Of a stretch of 9,736 nucleotides of DNA, positions 1 through 5,838 are shown piece by piece. The notes below the pieces were generated by a model that ran no database searches, had not been told where the DNA came from, and was given only the letters and a program-made list of their open reading frames with translations. The stretch is taken from assembly GCA_964385055.1 (NCBI GenBank), contig CAYLMH010000047.1:1-9736 (forward strand). The letters are read 5' to 3'. The position numbers were made by a program, and so were the translations under genes. Source of the DNA: JACRPI01 sp964385055. Its GTDB lineage: Archaea > Nanobdellota > Nanobdellia > Woesearchaeales > DSVV01. How positions within the stretch are numbered: the first letter of the stretch is position 1; each line of letters opens with the position of its first letter.

Positions 1-342
1 AAACAAAAAAAAGCTTCTCTGAAAAAAAGGCTCTTTCACGTTTTCCTCTTCCTTATTCTTGTTTTTTGTCTTGTGAGTTTTTTTGCGACAAGCAGACAAT
101 TAGCGCATGAACGGACACAGCTTGCTCTTACAGGCGCTGTTTCTGCTGATGTTGCTACCCATAGTTTTATGACTGCAGCGCTTGGACTCTCGCTCTTACT
201 TCTTGTTCTTGCGGCACTTATTCTTGGCATTGCCACCTATCTTATCGTTCAAATCAATAAGAATAATCACATTGAGTTTATGACAAAACAGACGTTTCTG
301 GATTTATTCCATAAAGTTGGTTCTTTGTTTAAATCACGGTAA
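1..342 (+). CDS. Small two-helix membrane protein, 5' end outside window
   Basis: The reading frame is open from base 1 and stops at TAA 340-342, giving 113 visible residues; the start lies upstream. A GTG at 73 is in frame but falls inside the first hydrophobic helix, so it is a poor start. A basic stretch (residues 1-10) precedes a transmembrane helix at about 11-28. A polar loop of roughly 30 residues follows, then a second strongly hydrophobic helix at about 58-84 and a basic tail of about 29 residues. By the positive-inside rule both termini face the cytoplasm and the loop is outside, so this is an N-in/C-in hairpin. No family was recognised and no catalytic motif is visible. The basic start just before helix 1 suggests little is missing at the N-terminus, but that cannot be seen. 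Confidence 0.6.
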   Translation, partial: KQKKASLKKRLFHVFLFLILVFCLVSFFATSRQLAHERTQLALTGAVSADVATHSFMTAALGLSLLLLVLAALILGIATYLIVQINKNNHIEFMTKQTFLDLFHKVGSLFKSR

Positions 343-358
343 GCATTCCATTCAAACT

Positions 359-376
359 CTTTTTTTCTTCCTTTTT
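359..376 (+). terminator. T-rich tract after the membrane-protein gene
   Basis: A T7 run at 360-366 and a T5 run at 372-376 lie 18-34 bases after the stop codon at 342 and just before the next promoter. Archaeal RNA polymerase terminates at oligo-T tracts without needing a hairpin, and none is obvious here. The placement between a stop codon and a new TATA box supports the call. Confidence 0.4.
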
Positions 377-385
377 CTCTCTTTT

Positions 386-402
386 GTAGATACTTTTATA
401 TA
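386..402 (+). promoter_or_regulatory. TATA-box promoter of the alpha/beta hydrolase gene
   Basis: TTTATATA occupies 395-402, with a purine-containing GTAGA upstream at 386-390 as a possible weak BRE. The box centre is 27.5 nt before ATG 426, so transcription should start at or within a few bases of the start codon. No Shine-Dalgarno sequence is present, which fits a leaderless mRNA. Confidence 0.6.
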
Positions 403-425
403 GCTCTTTTTTCTAGAATATCATT

Positions 426-1310
426 ATGGAAAAATACATCTCTTCTTTTGATGATACGCGGATATTCTATAACTATACTCCTGGTGAAAAGAAAAAACCA
501 GCACTTGTTTTTGTCCACAGCGTCGGTGGAAATTGGACACTCTGGAAAATAGAGATGGCTTTTTTCCAGCGTCTTGGATATCCTTGCATTGCTCTTGATC
601 TTCGCGGTCATGGTCTTAGCGATGTTCTTGCTGAAGAAGAGAAATACCTTTTCCCAAACTTTGCCCGCGATATTGACGCGATTCTTCGCGCAGAAAAAAT
701 CAAAGATTTTGTTCTTATTGGTCATAGTTTTGGCGGCGGTGTTGTGATTAACTACTGCGGCCTTTTTCCCAAACGACTGCCTCGACTCCTTGTTCTCTCT
801 GAAACAGCATATCGTTATCCTTTTCAAAAAAATAAAGAGTTTAATATGAATCCTTTCATTGCACAGTTGCTTCGTTTTATCGCTGAACATCAAAAATTTA
901 CTAACATACATTTTCCACAACTCAAAGAATTTGACCTTTCTAGTGACTTTCATCGAAAACAGCGCAGCGGGCTTGCGATCTTTCTTCAGGCACTTCATGT
1001 TACTCCTCTCAAAAGTATTCTTAAATCCATTGATGAACTGCAGAAATATTCTTTTAGCCATATTCAAGACACAGAAAGAATTTTATCTCAACTCCCCATG
1101 CCTGTTTTGATTCTTTCAGGGAGCGAAGATAAAGTTGTGCCGCTTCACTTCCAAGAAGAACTTCATCATCTTATTAAAAAATCAGAGTTGAAAGTCATTG
1201 TTGGTGGATATCATCGTGTTCCTATTCAGAAACCAGAGGAAATGTGCGCTGTTCTCTTGCAGTTTCTTGAGCATCATACTTCTCATCAGAAAAGGAATAA
1301 GAAAAAGTAA
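426..1310 (+). CDS. Alpha/beta hydrolase (esterase/lipase-like)
   Basis: A 294-residue cytoplasmic alpha/beta hydrolase with no signal peptide. The N-terminal half carries the family signature: HSVGG at 31-35 (oxyanion-hole turn), DLRGHG at 58-63, and the nucleophile elbow GHSFGG at 99-104 with Ser101. A helical cap with little recognisable sequence spans about 125-215. The core resumes with the strand PVLIL and GSED at 232-235, giving Asp235 as the acid, and GGYHRVP gives His263 as the base, so the catalytic triad looks complete. The C-terminus is a Lys/Arg-rich tail. The substrate cannot be inferred; an ester or thioester hydrolase or a C-C hydrolase are all possible in this fold. ATG 426 is chosen because the TATA box sits 27 nt upstream. 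The gene appears monocistronic: the next gene has its own TATA-like element. Confidence 0.88.
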   Translation: MEKYISSFDDTRIFYNYTPGEKKKPALVFVHSVGGNWTLWKIEMAFFQRLGYPCIALDLRGHGLSDVLAEEEKYLFPNFARDIDAILRAEKIKDFVLIGHSFGGGVVINYCGLFPKRLPRLLVLSETAYRYPFQKNKEFNMNPFIAQLLRFIAEHQKFTNIHFPQLKEFDLSSDFHRKQRSGLAIFLQALHVTPLKSILKSIDELQKYSFSHIQDTERILSQLPMPVLILSGSEDKVVPLHFQEELHHLIKKSELKVIVGGYHRVPIQKPEEMCAVLLQFLEHHTSHQKRNKKK

Positions 1311-1333
1311 TTTCTCTCATTACAACAACAAAC

Positions 1334-1369
1334 TTAATATAGGGACACAGGAAACTCACTCTTAGGTGA
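1334..1369 (+). promoter_or_regulatory. Promoter and ribosome binding site of the Obg-like GTPase gene
   Basis: TTAATATA at 1334-1341 is a candidate TATA box. A Shine-Dalgarno-like AGGTGA lies at 1364-1369, four bases before ATG 1374. With the usual 26-27 nt spacing, transcription would start near 1364, so the mRNA would begin almost at the Shine-Dalgarno itself with a leader of about 10 nt. This differs from the leaderless layout of the other lead genes here. Confidence 0.45.
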
Positions 1370-1373
1370 AATA

Positions 1374-2573
1374 ATGCTTATTGGTCTTGTTGGAAAACCT
1401 TCTGCGGGGAAATCAACGTTTTTTAAAGCTGCGACACTCGCGAACGTCGATATTGCAAACTATCCTTTTACTACGATCAAACCAAACCATGCAGTTGGCT
1501 ATGTTCGCATGGATTGTGTGGATAAAGAATTCAACAAACAGTGTAACCCTCGCGTTGGGTATTGCTTGAAACACCAACGTTTTGTCTGCGTTGATCTTCT
1601 CGATGTCGCAGGTCTTGTCCCAGAAGCATATTTGGGCAAGGGGAAAGGAAATCAATTTCTCAATGATTTGAACCAAGCAGATGTTCTTATTCATATTGTT
1701 GATGCGTCAGGTTCTGTCAACGCGCACGGAGAACCTGTTGATGCGCTGAGTTATGATCCTGCGCAAGATATTCGTTTCCTGGAAATTGAACTGGATATGT
1801 GGTACTTACAAATTATCAAAAATGGATGGGACAAATTTGTCAGACAAGTACAGCAAGAGAAAACAAAAGTGAGTCGCTCCATTGCAAAACAACTTTCTGC
1901 TGTTCGTGTGACTGAAGTACTCGTTGATGATGCAATAAAGAAATTTCATCTGGATCCTGAAAAAATTACGAATTGGACTGAAGAACAACTCAAACAACTT
2001 GCATCGTATTTCCGTCAGCACACAAAACCTATGCTCATCGCAGCAAACAAAGTAGATATTCCTGGCGCTGATAAAAATTATGAACGACTTGTTAAAGAAT
2101 TTCCGCAGTACAAAATTATTCCTTGCTCTGGAGACGCGGAATTAGCGCTTCGTGAGGCAGCAAAACATGGCATTATTGATTACATTCCAGGCGATGCTTC
2201 GTTTACCATTCTTGCTCCTGACAAACTCAACGAGAAGCAGAAAAATGCTCTTGGTTTTATGCAGACGAACATTCTTGACAAACATGGAAGTACTGGCGTG
2301 CAGAACGTCTTGAACACTGCTGTGTTTGATCTTCTTGGTTATTTTGCAGTTTTCCCTGGTGGCGTGAATAATCTTATTGATTCGCAAGGACGCTGTTTGC
2401 CTGATTGCTTTTTACTTCCTCCAAAATCCACTGCGCTTGATTTTGCGTTTAGAATTCACACAGACATTGGAAACAAGTTTGTCCGTGCTGTTGACGTCAA
2501 AACACGAATGAGTCTTGGAAAAGAACATATCTTGAAACATCGCGATGTTGTAGAAATTATGACGAGTCGCTAG
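1374..2573 (+). CDS. ychF: Obg-family GTPase/ATPase of the YchF/Ygr210 archaeal clade
   Basis: A 399-residue P-loop NTPase of the TRAFAC Obg/YchF group, full length for archaeal members. Motifs in order are G1 GKPSAGKST (7-15), the NYPFTT switch I segment (29-34), DVAGL (77-81) followed by the glycine-rich LGKGKGNQFL stretch typical of the Ygr210/YchF branch, and G4 NKVD (225-228). The NTPase domain is interrupted by a helical insertion at about 130-215, and a C-terminal TGS domain covers about 320-399. Bacterial and human YchF/OLA1 have a changed G4 and prefer ATP; this protein keeps canonical NKxD, so GTP binding is more likely (inference). The family associates with ribosomes and is linked to translation and stress. 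Cys48, Cys57, Cys64 and Cys72 cluster between switch I and G3 and could bind metal or be redox sensitive. The gene ends directly before a T8 terminator. Confidence 0.93.
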   Translation: MLIGLVGKPSAGKSTFFKAATLANVDIANYPFTTIKPNHAVGYVRMDCVDKEFNKQCNPRVGYCLKHQRFVCVDLLDVAGLVPEAYLGKGKGNQFLNDLNQADVLIHIVDASGSVNAHGEPVDALSYDPAQDIRFLEIELDMWYLQIIKNGWDKFVRQVQQEKTKVSRSIAKQLSAVRVTEVLVDDAIKKFHLDPEKITNWTEEQLKQLASYFRQHTKPMLIAANKVDIPGADKNYERLVKEFPQYKIIPCSGDAELALREAAKHGIIDYIPGDASFTILAPDKLNEKQKNALGFMQTNILDKHGSTGVQNVLNTAVFDLLGYFAVFPGGVNNLIDSQGRCLPDCFLLPPKSTALDFAFRIHTDIGNKFVRAVDVKTRMSLGKEHILKHRDVVEIMTSR

Positions 2574-2581
2574 TTTTTTTT
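2574..2581 (+). terminator. Oligo-T terminator between convergent genes
   Basis: Eight consecutive T residues directly follow the TAG stop of the Obg-like GTPase gene. This fits intrinsic archaeal termination on the plus strand. The last T overlaps the final base of the convergent minus-strand gene, so the two genes are separated by only seven bases. Confidence 0.55.
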
Positions 2582-3531
2582 CAATATCCTTCTTCTTCCA
2601 TTATGTCTTGGACTGTTTTCACTTCGACATTATACTCTTCGAAAAGTTGGAACAAGTCTTCTATTTTACTTGGATCTTCTGCATAGTTTTTTTCATGGAA
2701 TACAATTCCCATGTACTCTTCTGTTTGCGGTTCTTGAAGATACGCTTCAATCTCTTCTAATGAAAGAGACATTTTGCCTACTTGGTACTGCGCATGGCGT
2801 AGGGAGATTACTGTATGCCCATTGTATATATTTATTGTTGGGTTACTGAGAATATCTTCTTCAGGATCTGCTCCTCCATCTGTTTCATAAATGATACCTT
2901 CTGGCCAGTCATAATCGACATCTTCTTCTGCTCCGATGCCTGCGACAAAGACTTGTCCAGAAGCAGGGAGTTGATTTACAAGATTCATCATATCTTCAAT
3001 TGTTCCAACATACTTGAGATCATCTTTGTAGTCCTCTTGGTCTGTGTATCCATTCCATCCTCCATGATGCGGGCCATGGTGATGAAGACCAATTTCATGT
3101 CCGTTTGCTTCCCAGCTTCTGAGTAGCGTTCGTTTCTCTTCGTCATCGAGGATGTAGATTGCCCATTGTGGATTAAAGACAAGTGAAAGTTTGACATTAT
3201 ACTCGTCCGCAAGCGCGATGAGACCAACGAGATCTGTCCAATGCAATGCAGGATAGTCTGTTGTGCTTGGATTGGTTCCAGGTTCCATATGAATAGAAAT
3301 GAATGCAGTGTTTATAGTGTACTCTGCTTCTTCAGGAAGATTTATTTCATTTTCTTTCGATGCTTGTTGTTTTGTTGGTTTTTCACTCTCTCCTTGTTCA
3401 CAGATCTTTTCTTCTACATTATCTACTGTTCCATCTCCATTGATGTCACAAGAAGTGTCTTCACAGCTGGTGAGCATTAAACACAATATAATGATTATGC
3501 TTCCCATTATTTTTTTCATTGGTCTTTTCAT
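2581..3531 (-). CDS. Predicted lipoprotein with divergent polysaccharide-deacetylase (NodB)-like domain
   Basis: A 316-residue exported protein. A basic start and hydrophobic stretch (8-20) end in the lipobox LTSC with Cys23, so it is probably a membrane-anchored surface lipoprotein. Next comes a textbook 12-residue EF-hand-type loop at 29-40 (Asp29, Asn31, Asp33, Thr35, Asp37, Glu40), flanked by Cys28 and Cys44, then a Lys/Glu-rich linker to about 70. The rest resembles the CE4/NodB fold: a strand with SIHMEPG (79-85) where the usual TFDDG would lie, an alternating helix/strand region, GHEIGLHHHGPHH (144-156) like the His metal-binding motif 2, and a C-terminal VFHE (277-280). The catalytic Asp of the classic family is not evident, so substrate and even activity are uncertain. 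A second ATG at 3519 would also give a good signal peptide; 3531 is preferred because a TATA-like element lies 26-27 nt upstream. Confidence 0.72.
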   Translation of the reverse strand: MKRPMKKIMGSIIIILCLMLTSCEDTSCDINGDGTVDNVEEKICEQGESEKPTKQQASKENEINLPEEAEYTINTAFISIHMEPGTNPSTTDYPALHWTDLVGLIALADEYNVKLSLVFNPQWAIYILDDEEKRTLLRSWEANGHEIGLHHHGPHHGGWNGYTDQEDYKDDLKYVGTIEDMMNLVNQLPASGQVFVAGIGAEEDVDYDWPEGIIYETDGGADPEEDILSNPTINIYNGHTVISLRHAQYQVGKMSLSLEEIEAYLQEPQTEEYMGIVFHEKNYAEDPSKIEDLFQLFEEYNVEVKTVQDIMEEEGY

Positions 3532-3552
3532 ATTCTTTCTATTCTTCTATGG

Positions 3553-3561
3553 CTAAATACT
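3553..3561 (-). promoter_or_regulatory. Candidate TATA box of the minus-strand lipoprotein gene
   Basis: Read on the minus strand, 3561-3553 gives AGTATTTAG. Its centre is about 26.5 nt before ATG 3531, matching the spacing of the other leaderless promoters here. A second AT-rich element, TTAAAATA at 3570-3563, is preceded by GAAAC and would give a leader of about 9 nt; either could be the real box. Confidence 0.4.
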
Positions 3562-3593
3562 CTATTTTAATGTTTCTCTTTTGTCTTTTTTTT

Positions 3594-3607
3594 CGAAACA
3601 TATTTAA
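3594..3607 (+). promoter_or_regulatory. BRE/TATA promoter of the plus-strand lipoprotein gene
   Basis: CGAAAC (3594-3599) followed by ATATTTAA (3600-3607) is a strong BRE plus TATA pair. The box centre lies 27.5 nt before ATG 3631, predicting a leaderless transcript; no Shine-Dalgarno is visible. The region of 3532-3630 is shared with the divergent minus-strand lipoprotein gene, so a single regulator could affect both. Confidence 0.65.
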
Positions 3608-3630
3608 CTTATTCCTTCTCTAAAAGCTTT

Positions 3631-5055
3631 ATGTATAAAGCTCTTTCATTATTTTCTTTTCTTATGTTTCTTTCTCTTTTAGCAGGTTGCGAAAATGAAA
3701 ACGCAGCAATTGCTTCGTGTGGCGATGGTATTTGCGATGCAATAGAAACAAAACTTGACAAATGTTCTCAAGATTGTGATCCTTCTGTTTCTTCTCAAAT
3801 TGATACTCTTCTTCAGAAAACTTCTGCTGGAAGTTCTTTTGTCACCTATGTCTCTTCTGAGGGTATTGGCAATATTGCCGTTCAAGTAACGCTTCCAGAA
3901 ACTCCTCGATATGACGATGGTGCGCCACTCCTTGTTTATGTTTCTACTTTCTTCACTCCTCAAGAACCTATTTTTGATACAGAATTTACTGATGTAACAA
4001 AACTCGGTTTTGTTCATGTCACGTATTTGTGGCCTGGAAAATCTGATCCCTCTGGCGCACAAAGTGATGGCACTTATGATTATGGAGGAGAGGATTCCTT
4101 GCAAGCACTTCGCGATGTGATTCGTTTTGCATCTGGGGCTGTTCCTGATATCGATGGAAATTATATTTCTGATTGGAGCGCTGTTCCTCTTCTTACAGAA
4201 AATGTTGGTTTATACGCATTCTCTCATCCAGGTATTGCAGCAACGAATGTCCTTGCGCTTTATGGAGATGAACTTTCTGTTGCTTACTTTGTGGGGAGGG
4301 AAAATCCAACCAGTGATACATTATATGCCTTAGAGCTTGGATATTGGGATGAGAATAATAATCCTCTGTATAATCCCTTTTATTCTTATCCAGAAGACTA
4401 TTCTTCAAAAAGCATTACTATGGATTACTCTACAGCACAATGGGATGCGAAAAATGAAGCTCCATACTTTGATGCAAACGAAAATAAAAAATTAGATACA
4501 AGTGAGTTTTTTTTAAGTGACAAACATCCTCATATGTTTGGGAAAATATTTTATTCTCGTGCTTTGCTTAAAGCTTTAGAAGAAAATAATGCTTTTGATA
4601 CTATAGAAAGACCGGAAAATCTCGCAACTGTGGAGGAAGCAGAAGAGCTTTGGCCTTTTAGGGAAACAGTTTTTAATTATGATAAAATAAATAAAAACAC
4701 TCATATCATGCTCGTCTTTGCAGAAAAAGATCATGTACAGAGTGTAAAAGATAAACCAAATACTCATCAAGCTTTTGATGGTTTTTTTGCCAATGGGAAT
4801 TGGGTTCGTTTAAATCCTGATACATCGTATGTTGTTTCTCTAAACAGCGCATTGATGAGTCCAGATAACGACGCAAATACAGAACCAACAGATTGGCTTG
4901 ACATTGAAGATTGGGCACATTCAAATAAAGCCCCCTCAACAAAAGTTATCCCTCTCGCAGCTGTTGCAGAAATGGCTGATCGTACGTACATGAATAATTG
5001 GAATGAGAATTTGGATACAGTTCTTGTAGAATATGACGCTGAGGATTTTAATTAG
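3631..5055 (+). CDS. Predicted lipoprotein, alpha/beta-hydrolase-like, with calcium-loop motif
   Basis: A 474-residue exported protein. A hydrophobic signal segment (about 4-19) ends in the lipobox LAGC with Cys20. A short Cys-rich motif follows: CGDGICDAIE with Cys30 and Cys35, then Cys45 and Cys49, a pattern seen at the start of many secreted archaeal and bacterial proteins. From about 65 the protein looks like an alpha/beta hydrolase: strand LLVYVS near 100, then GLYAFSHPG (193-201), where Ser198 occupies the nucleophile position although the usual Gly residues before and after it are Ala196 and Pro200. LVFAEKDH (361-368) offers Asp367 as the acid; His430 in DWAHS is a possible base. A perfect EF-hand-type loop lies at 281-292 (Asp281, Asn283, Asn285, Lys287, Asp289, Glu292), inside an insertion between the elbow and the acid. 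It is likely a surface-anchored esterase or peptidase-like enzyme; the substrate is unknown. It overlaps the convergent arvC by 8 bases. Confidence 0.72.
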   Translation: MYKALSLFSFLMFLSLLAGCENENAAIASCGDGICDAIETKLDKCSQDCDPSVSSQIDTLLQKTSAGSSFVTYVSSEGIGNIAVQVTLPETPRYDDGAPLLVYVSTFFTPQEPIFDTEFTDVTKLGFVHVTYLWPGKSDPSGAQSDGTYDYGGEDSLQALRDVIRFASGAVPDIDGNYISDWSAVPLLTENVGLYAFSHPGIAATNVLALYGDELSVAYFVGRENPTSDTLYALELGYWDENNNPLYNPFYSYPEDYSSKSITMDYSTAQWDAKNEAPYFDANENKKLDTSEFFLSDKHPHMFGKIFYSRALLKALEENNAFDTIERPENLATVEEAEELWPFRETVFNYDKINKNTHIMLVFAEKDHVQSVKDKPNTHQAFDGFFANGNWVRLNPDTSYVVSLNSALMSPDNDANTEPTDWLDIEDWAHSNKAPSTKVIPLAAVAEMADRTYMNNWNENLDTVLVEYDAEDFN

Positions 5056-5440
5056 TTTGTTGCTCTTGCTTCAATTCTTTACTTCTCTTAAAACTTTCCG
5101 CAACATCAATCACATACTTTCCTTCTTCAAGTCGATAGACAATTGGCTTCTCTTTATTCATTAAGTTGACAATGTCAATTTCAAACTTTCCTGCTTCGAT
5201 AACATTAATCGCTTCAAAGTCAAGAACAACTGGCTCATCATGGACTCCAGCAATTTCTGTAATCTGTTCCATGATTTCTTTCTTCTGGTCATCAGAAAGC
5301 TGTTCTTGCACCTTCTTTGCTTTCTTGAGTTTTGTTTTTTTCACAAAGAAAAAGTGTTTGCTGCCGCAGTTGCATCCTTTTAAGATTTCTTCTGCTCCAT
5401 CACTGAAAAATGTTCCGCATTTGACGCATTGGTGTGGCAT
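5048..5440 (-). CDS. arvC: ArvC/OapC zinc-ribbon protein
   Basis: A 130-residue protein of the archaeal OapC/ArvC family (formerly DUF2072). The N-terminal zinc ribbon has Cys5-x2-Cys8 and Cys23-x-Cys25, followed by a basic linker (34-44), a charged helix (about 45-63) and a compact C-terminal region (about 70-118) containing PVVLDFEAI and GKYVIDV. In Haloferax volcanii the homologue is the third gene of the arvABC operon, which governs extracellular vesicle formation; its biochemical role is unknown. Here it also comes third, two bases after the arvB stop and without a clear Shine-Dalgarno, so translational coupling is likely. Its 3' end overlaps the opposite-strand lipoprotein gene by 8 bases. 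Family assignment rests on the zinc ribbon plus the gene order. Confidence 0.85.
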   Translation of the reverse strand: MPHQCVKCGTFFSDGAEEILKGCNCGSKHFFFVKKTKLKKAKKVQEQLSDDQKKEIMEQITEIAGVHDEPVVLDFEAINVIEAGKFEIDIVNLMNKEKPIVYRLEEGKYVIDVAESFKRSKELKQEQQTN

Positions 5441-5442
5441 TG

Positions 5443-5826
5443 TTATCGCTTCTTTTTTCCAATATCTGTAAACACTTGTATTTTTTCTGGATCTTGTTTT
5501 ATTTCCTTCACAATCGATGCAGGGCCGATGATCGTCATCCCGCCTCTGTCGCCAATAAGCATATTGACCATGCTTTTCTTTATTTTTTCTACAATTGCCG
5601 CGCTTTCTTTCGCTGCAGGATCAATAGTGCCAATTTCAATTCCCTTAAAATCATCATCAATCGCTTCCATTGTTTGTTTGATAAGTTCAGTTTCTTCTTC
5701 TTTTTTTAATCTGCCTTCAAGCAATAGAATTCTATTCTTTTTGACAATGCTTAGAATTTTCCCTACTCTGTCTTCTGAGGTCAGCGCTTCAATTTCCCCG
5801 TAGGGCATGTAATGTAGTGTGAGCAT
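5443..5826 (-). CDS. arvB: ArvB/OapB family protein (DUF2073)
   Basis: A 127-residue protein of the archaea-specific DUF2073/OapB/ArvB family. It is a small alpha/beta protein with no membrane segment. The N-terminal third (about 1-60) has RILLLEGRL and a charged helix; the middle has GIEIGTI (62-68). The most conserved part is GDRGGMTIIGP (92-102) followed by a helix with VKEIKQDP (106-113), and the end is Lys-rich. In haloarchaea it is encoded beside the small GTPase ArvA and takes part in vesicle formation; a regulator or partner of the GTPase is a reasonable inference but not demonstrated by sequence. The start at 5826 is supported by a Shine-Dalgarno AGAGGAT. It is the middle gene of the operon: 12 bases after arvA, 2 bases before arvC. 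Confidence 0.87.
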   Translation of the reverse strand: MLTLHYMPYGEIEALTSEDRVGKILSIVKKNRILLLEGRLKKEEETELIKQTMEAIDDDFKGIEIGTIDPAAKESAAIVEKIKKSMVNMLIGDRGGMTIIGPASIVKEIKQDPEKIQVFTDIGKKKR

Positions 5827-5830
5827 TTTA

Positions 5831-5837
5831 ATCCTCT
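5831..5837 (-). promoter_or_regulatory. Shine-Dalgarno site of arvB
   Basis: On the minus strand AGAGGAT lies in the 12-base gap between the arvA stop and the arvB ATG, about 4-5 bases before the start. It is the clearest ribosome binding site in the arv operon and sits before an internal gene, in contrast to the leaderless first gene. Confidence 0.6.
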
Positions 5838-5838
5838 T

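Noticed and set aside
73..75. GTG as the true start of the left-edge membrane protein
   Set aside because: It lies inside the first hydrophobic helix, and the frame continues upstream with the basic residues expected before that helix.
396..1067. Open frame of 223 codons on the minus strand, antisense to the alpha/beta hydrolase
   Set aside because: Its translation is Lys/Phe/Asn-rich without any motif, and the plus strand here encodes a hydrolase with all catalytic motifs.
3679..4104. Open frame of 141 codons on the minus strand inside the plus-strand lipoprotein gene
   Set aside because: The translation is Arg/Ile/Cys-rich and motif-free; the plus strand has a signal peptide, lipobox and good promoter.
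5429..5803. Ser/Phe/Ile-rich frame on the plus strand resembling a membrane protein
   Set aside because: It is the complement of arvB and the hydrophobic look comes from reversing Lys/Glu codons.
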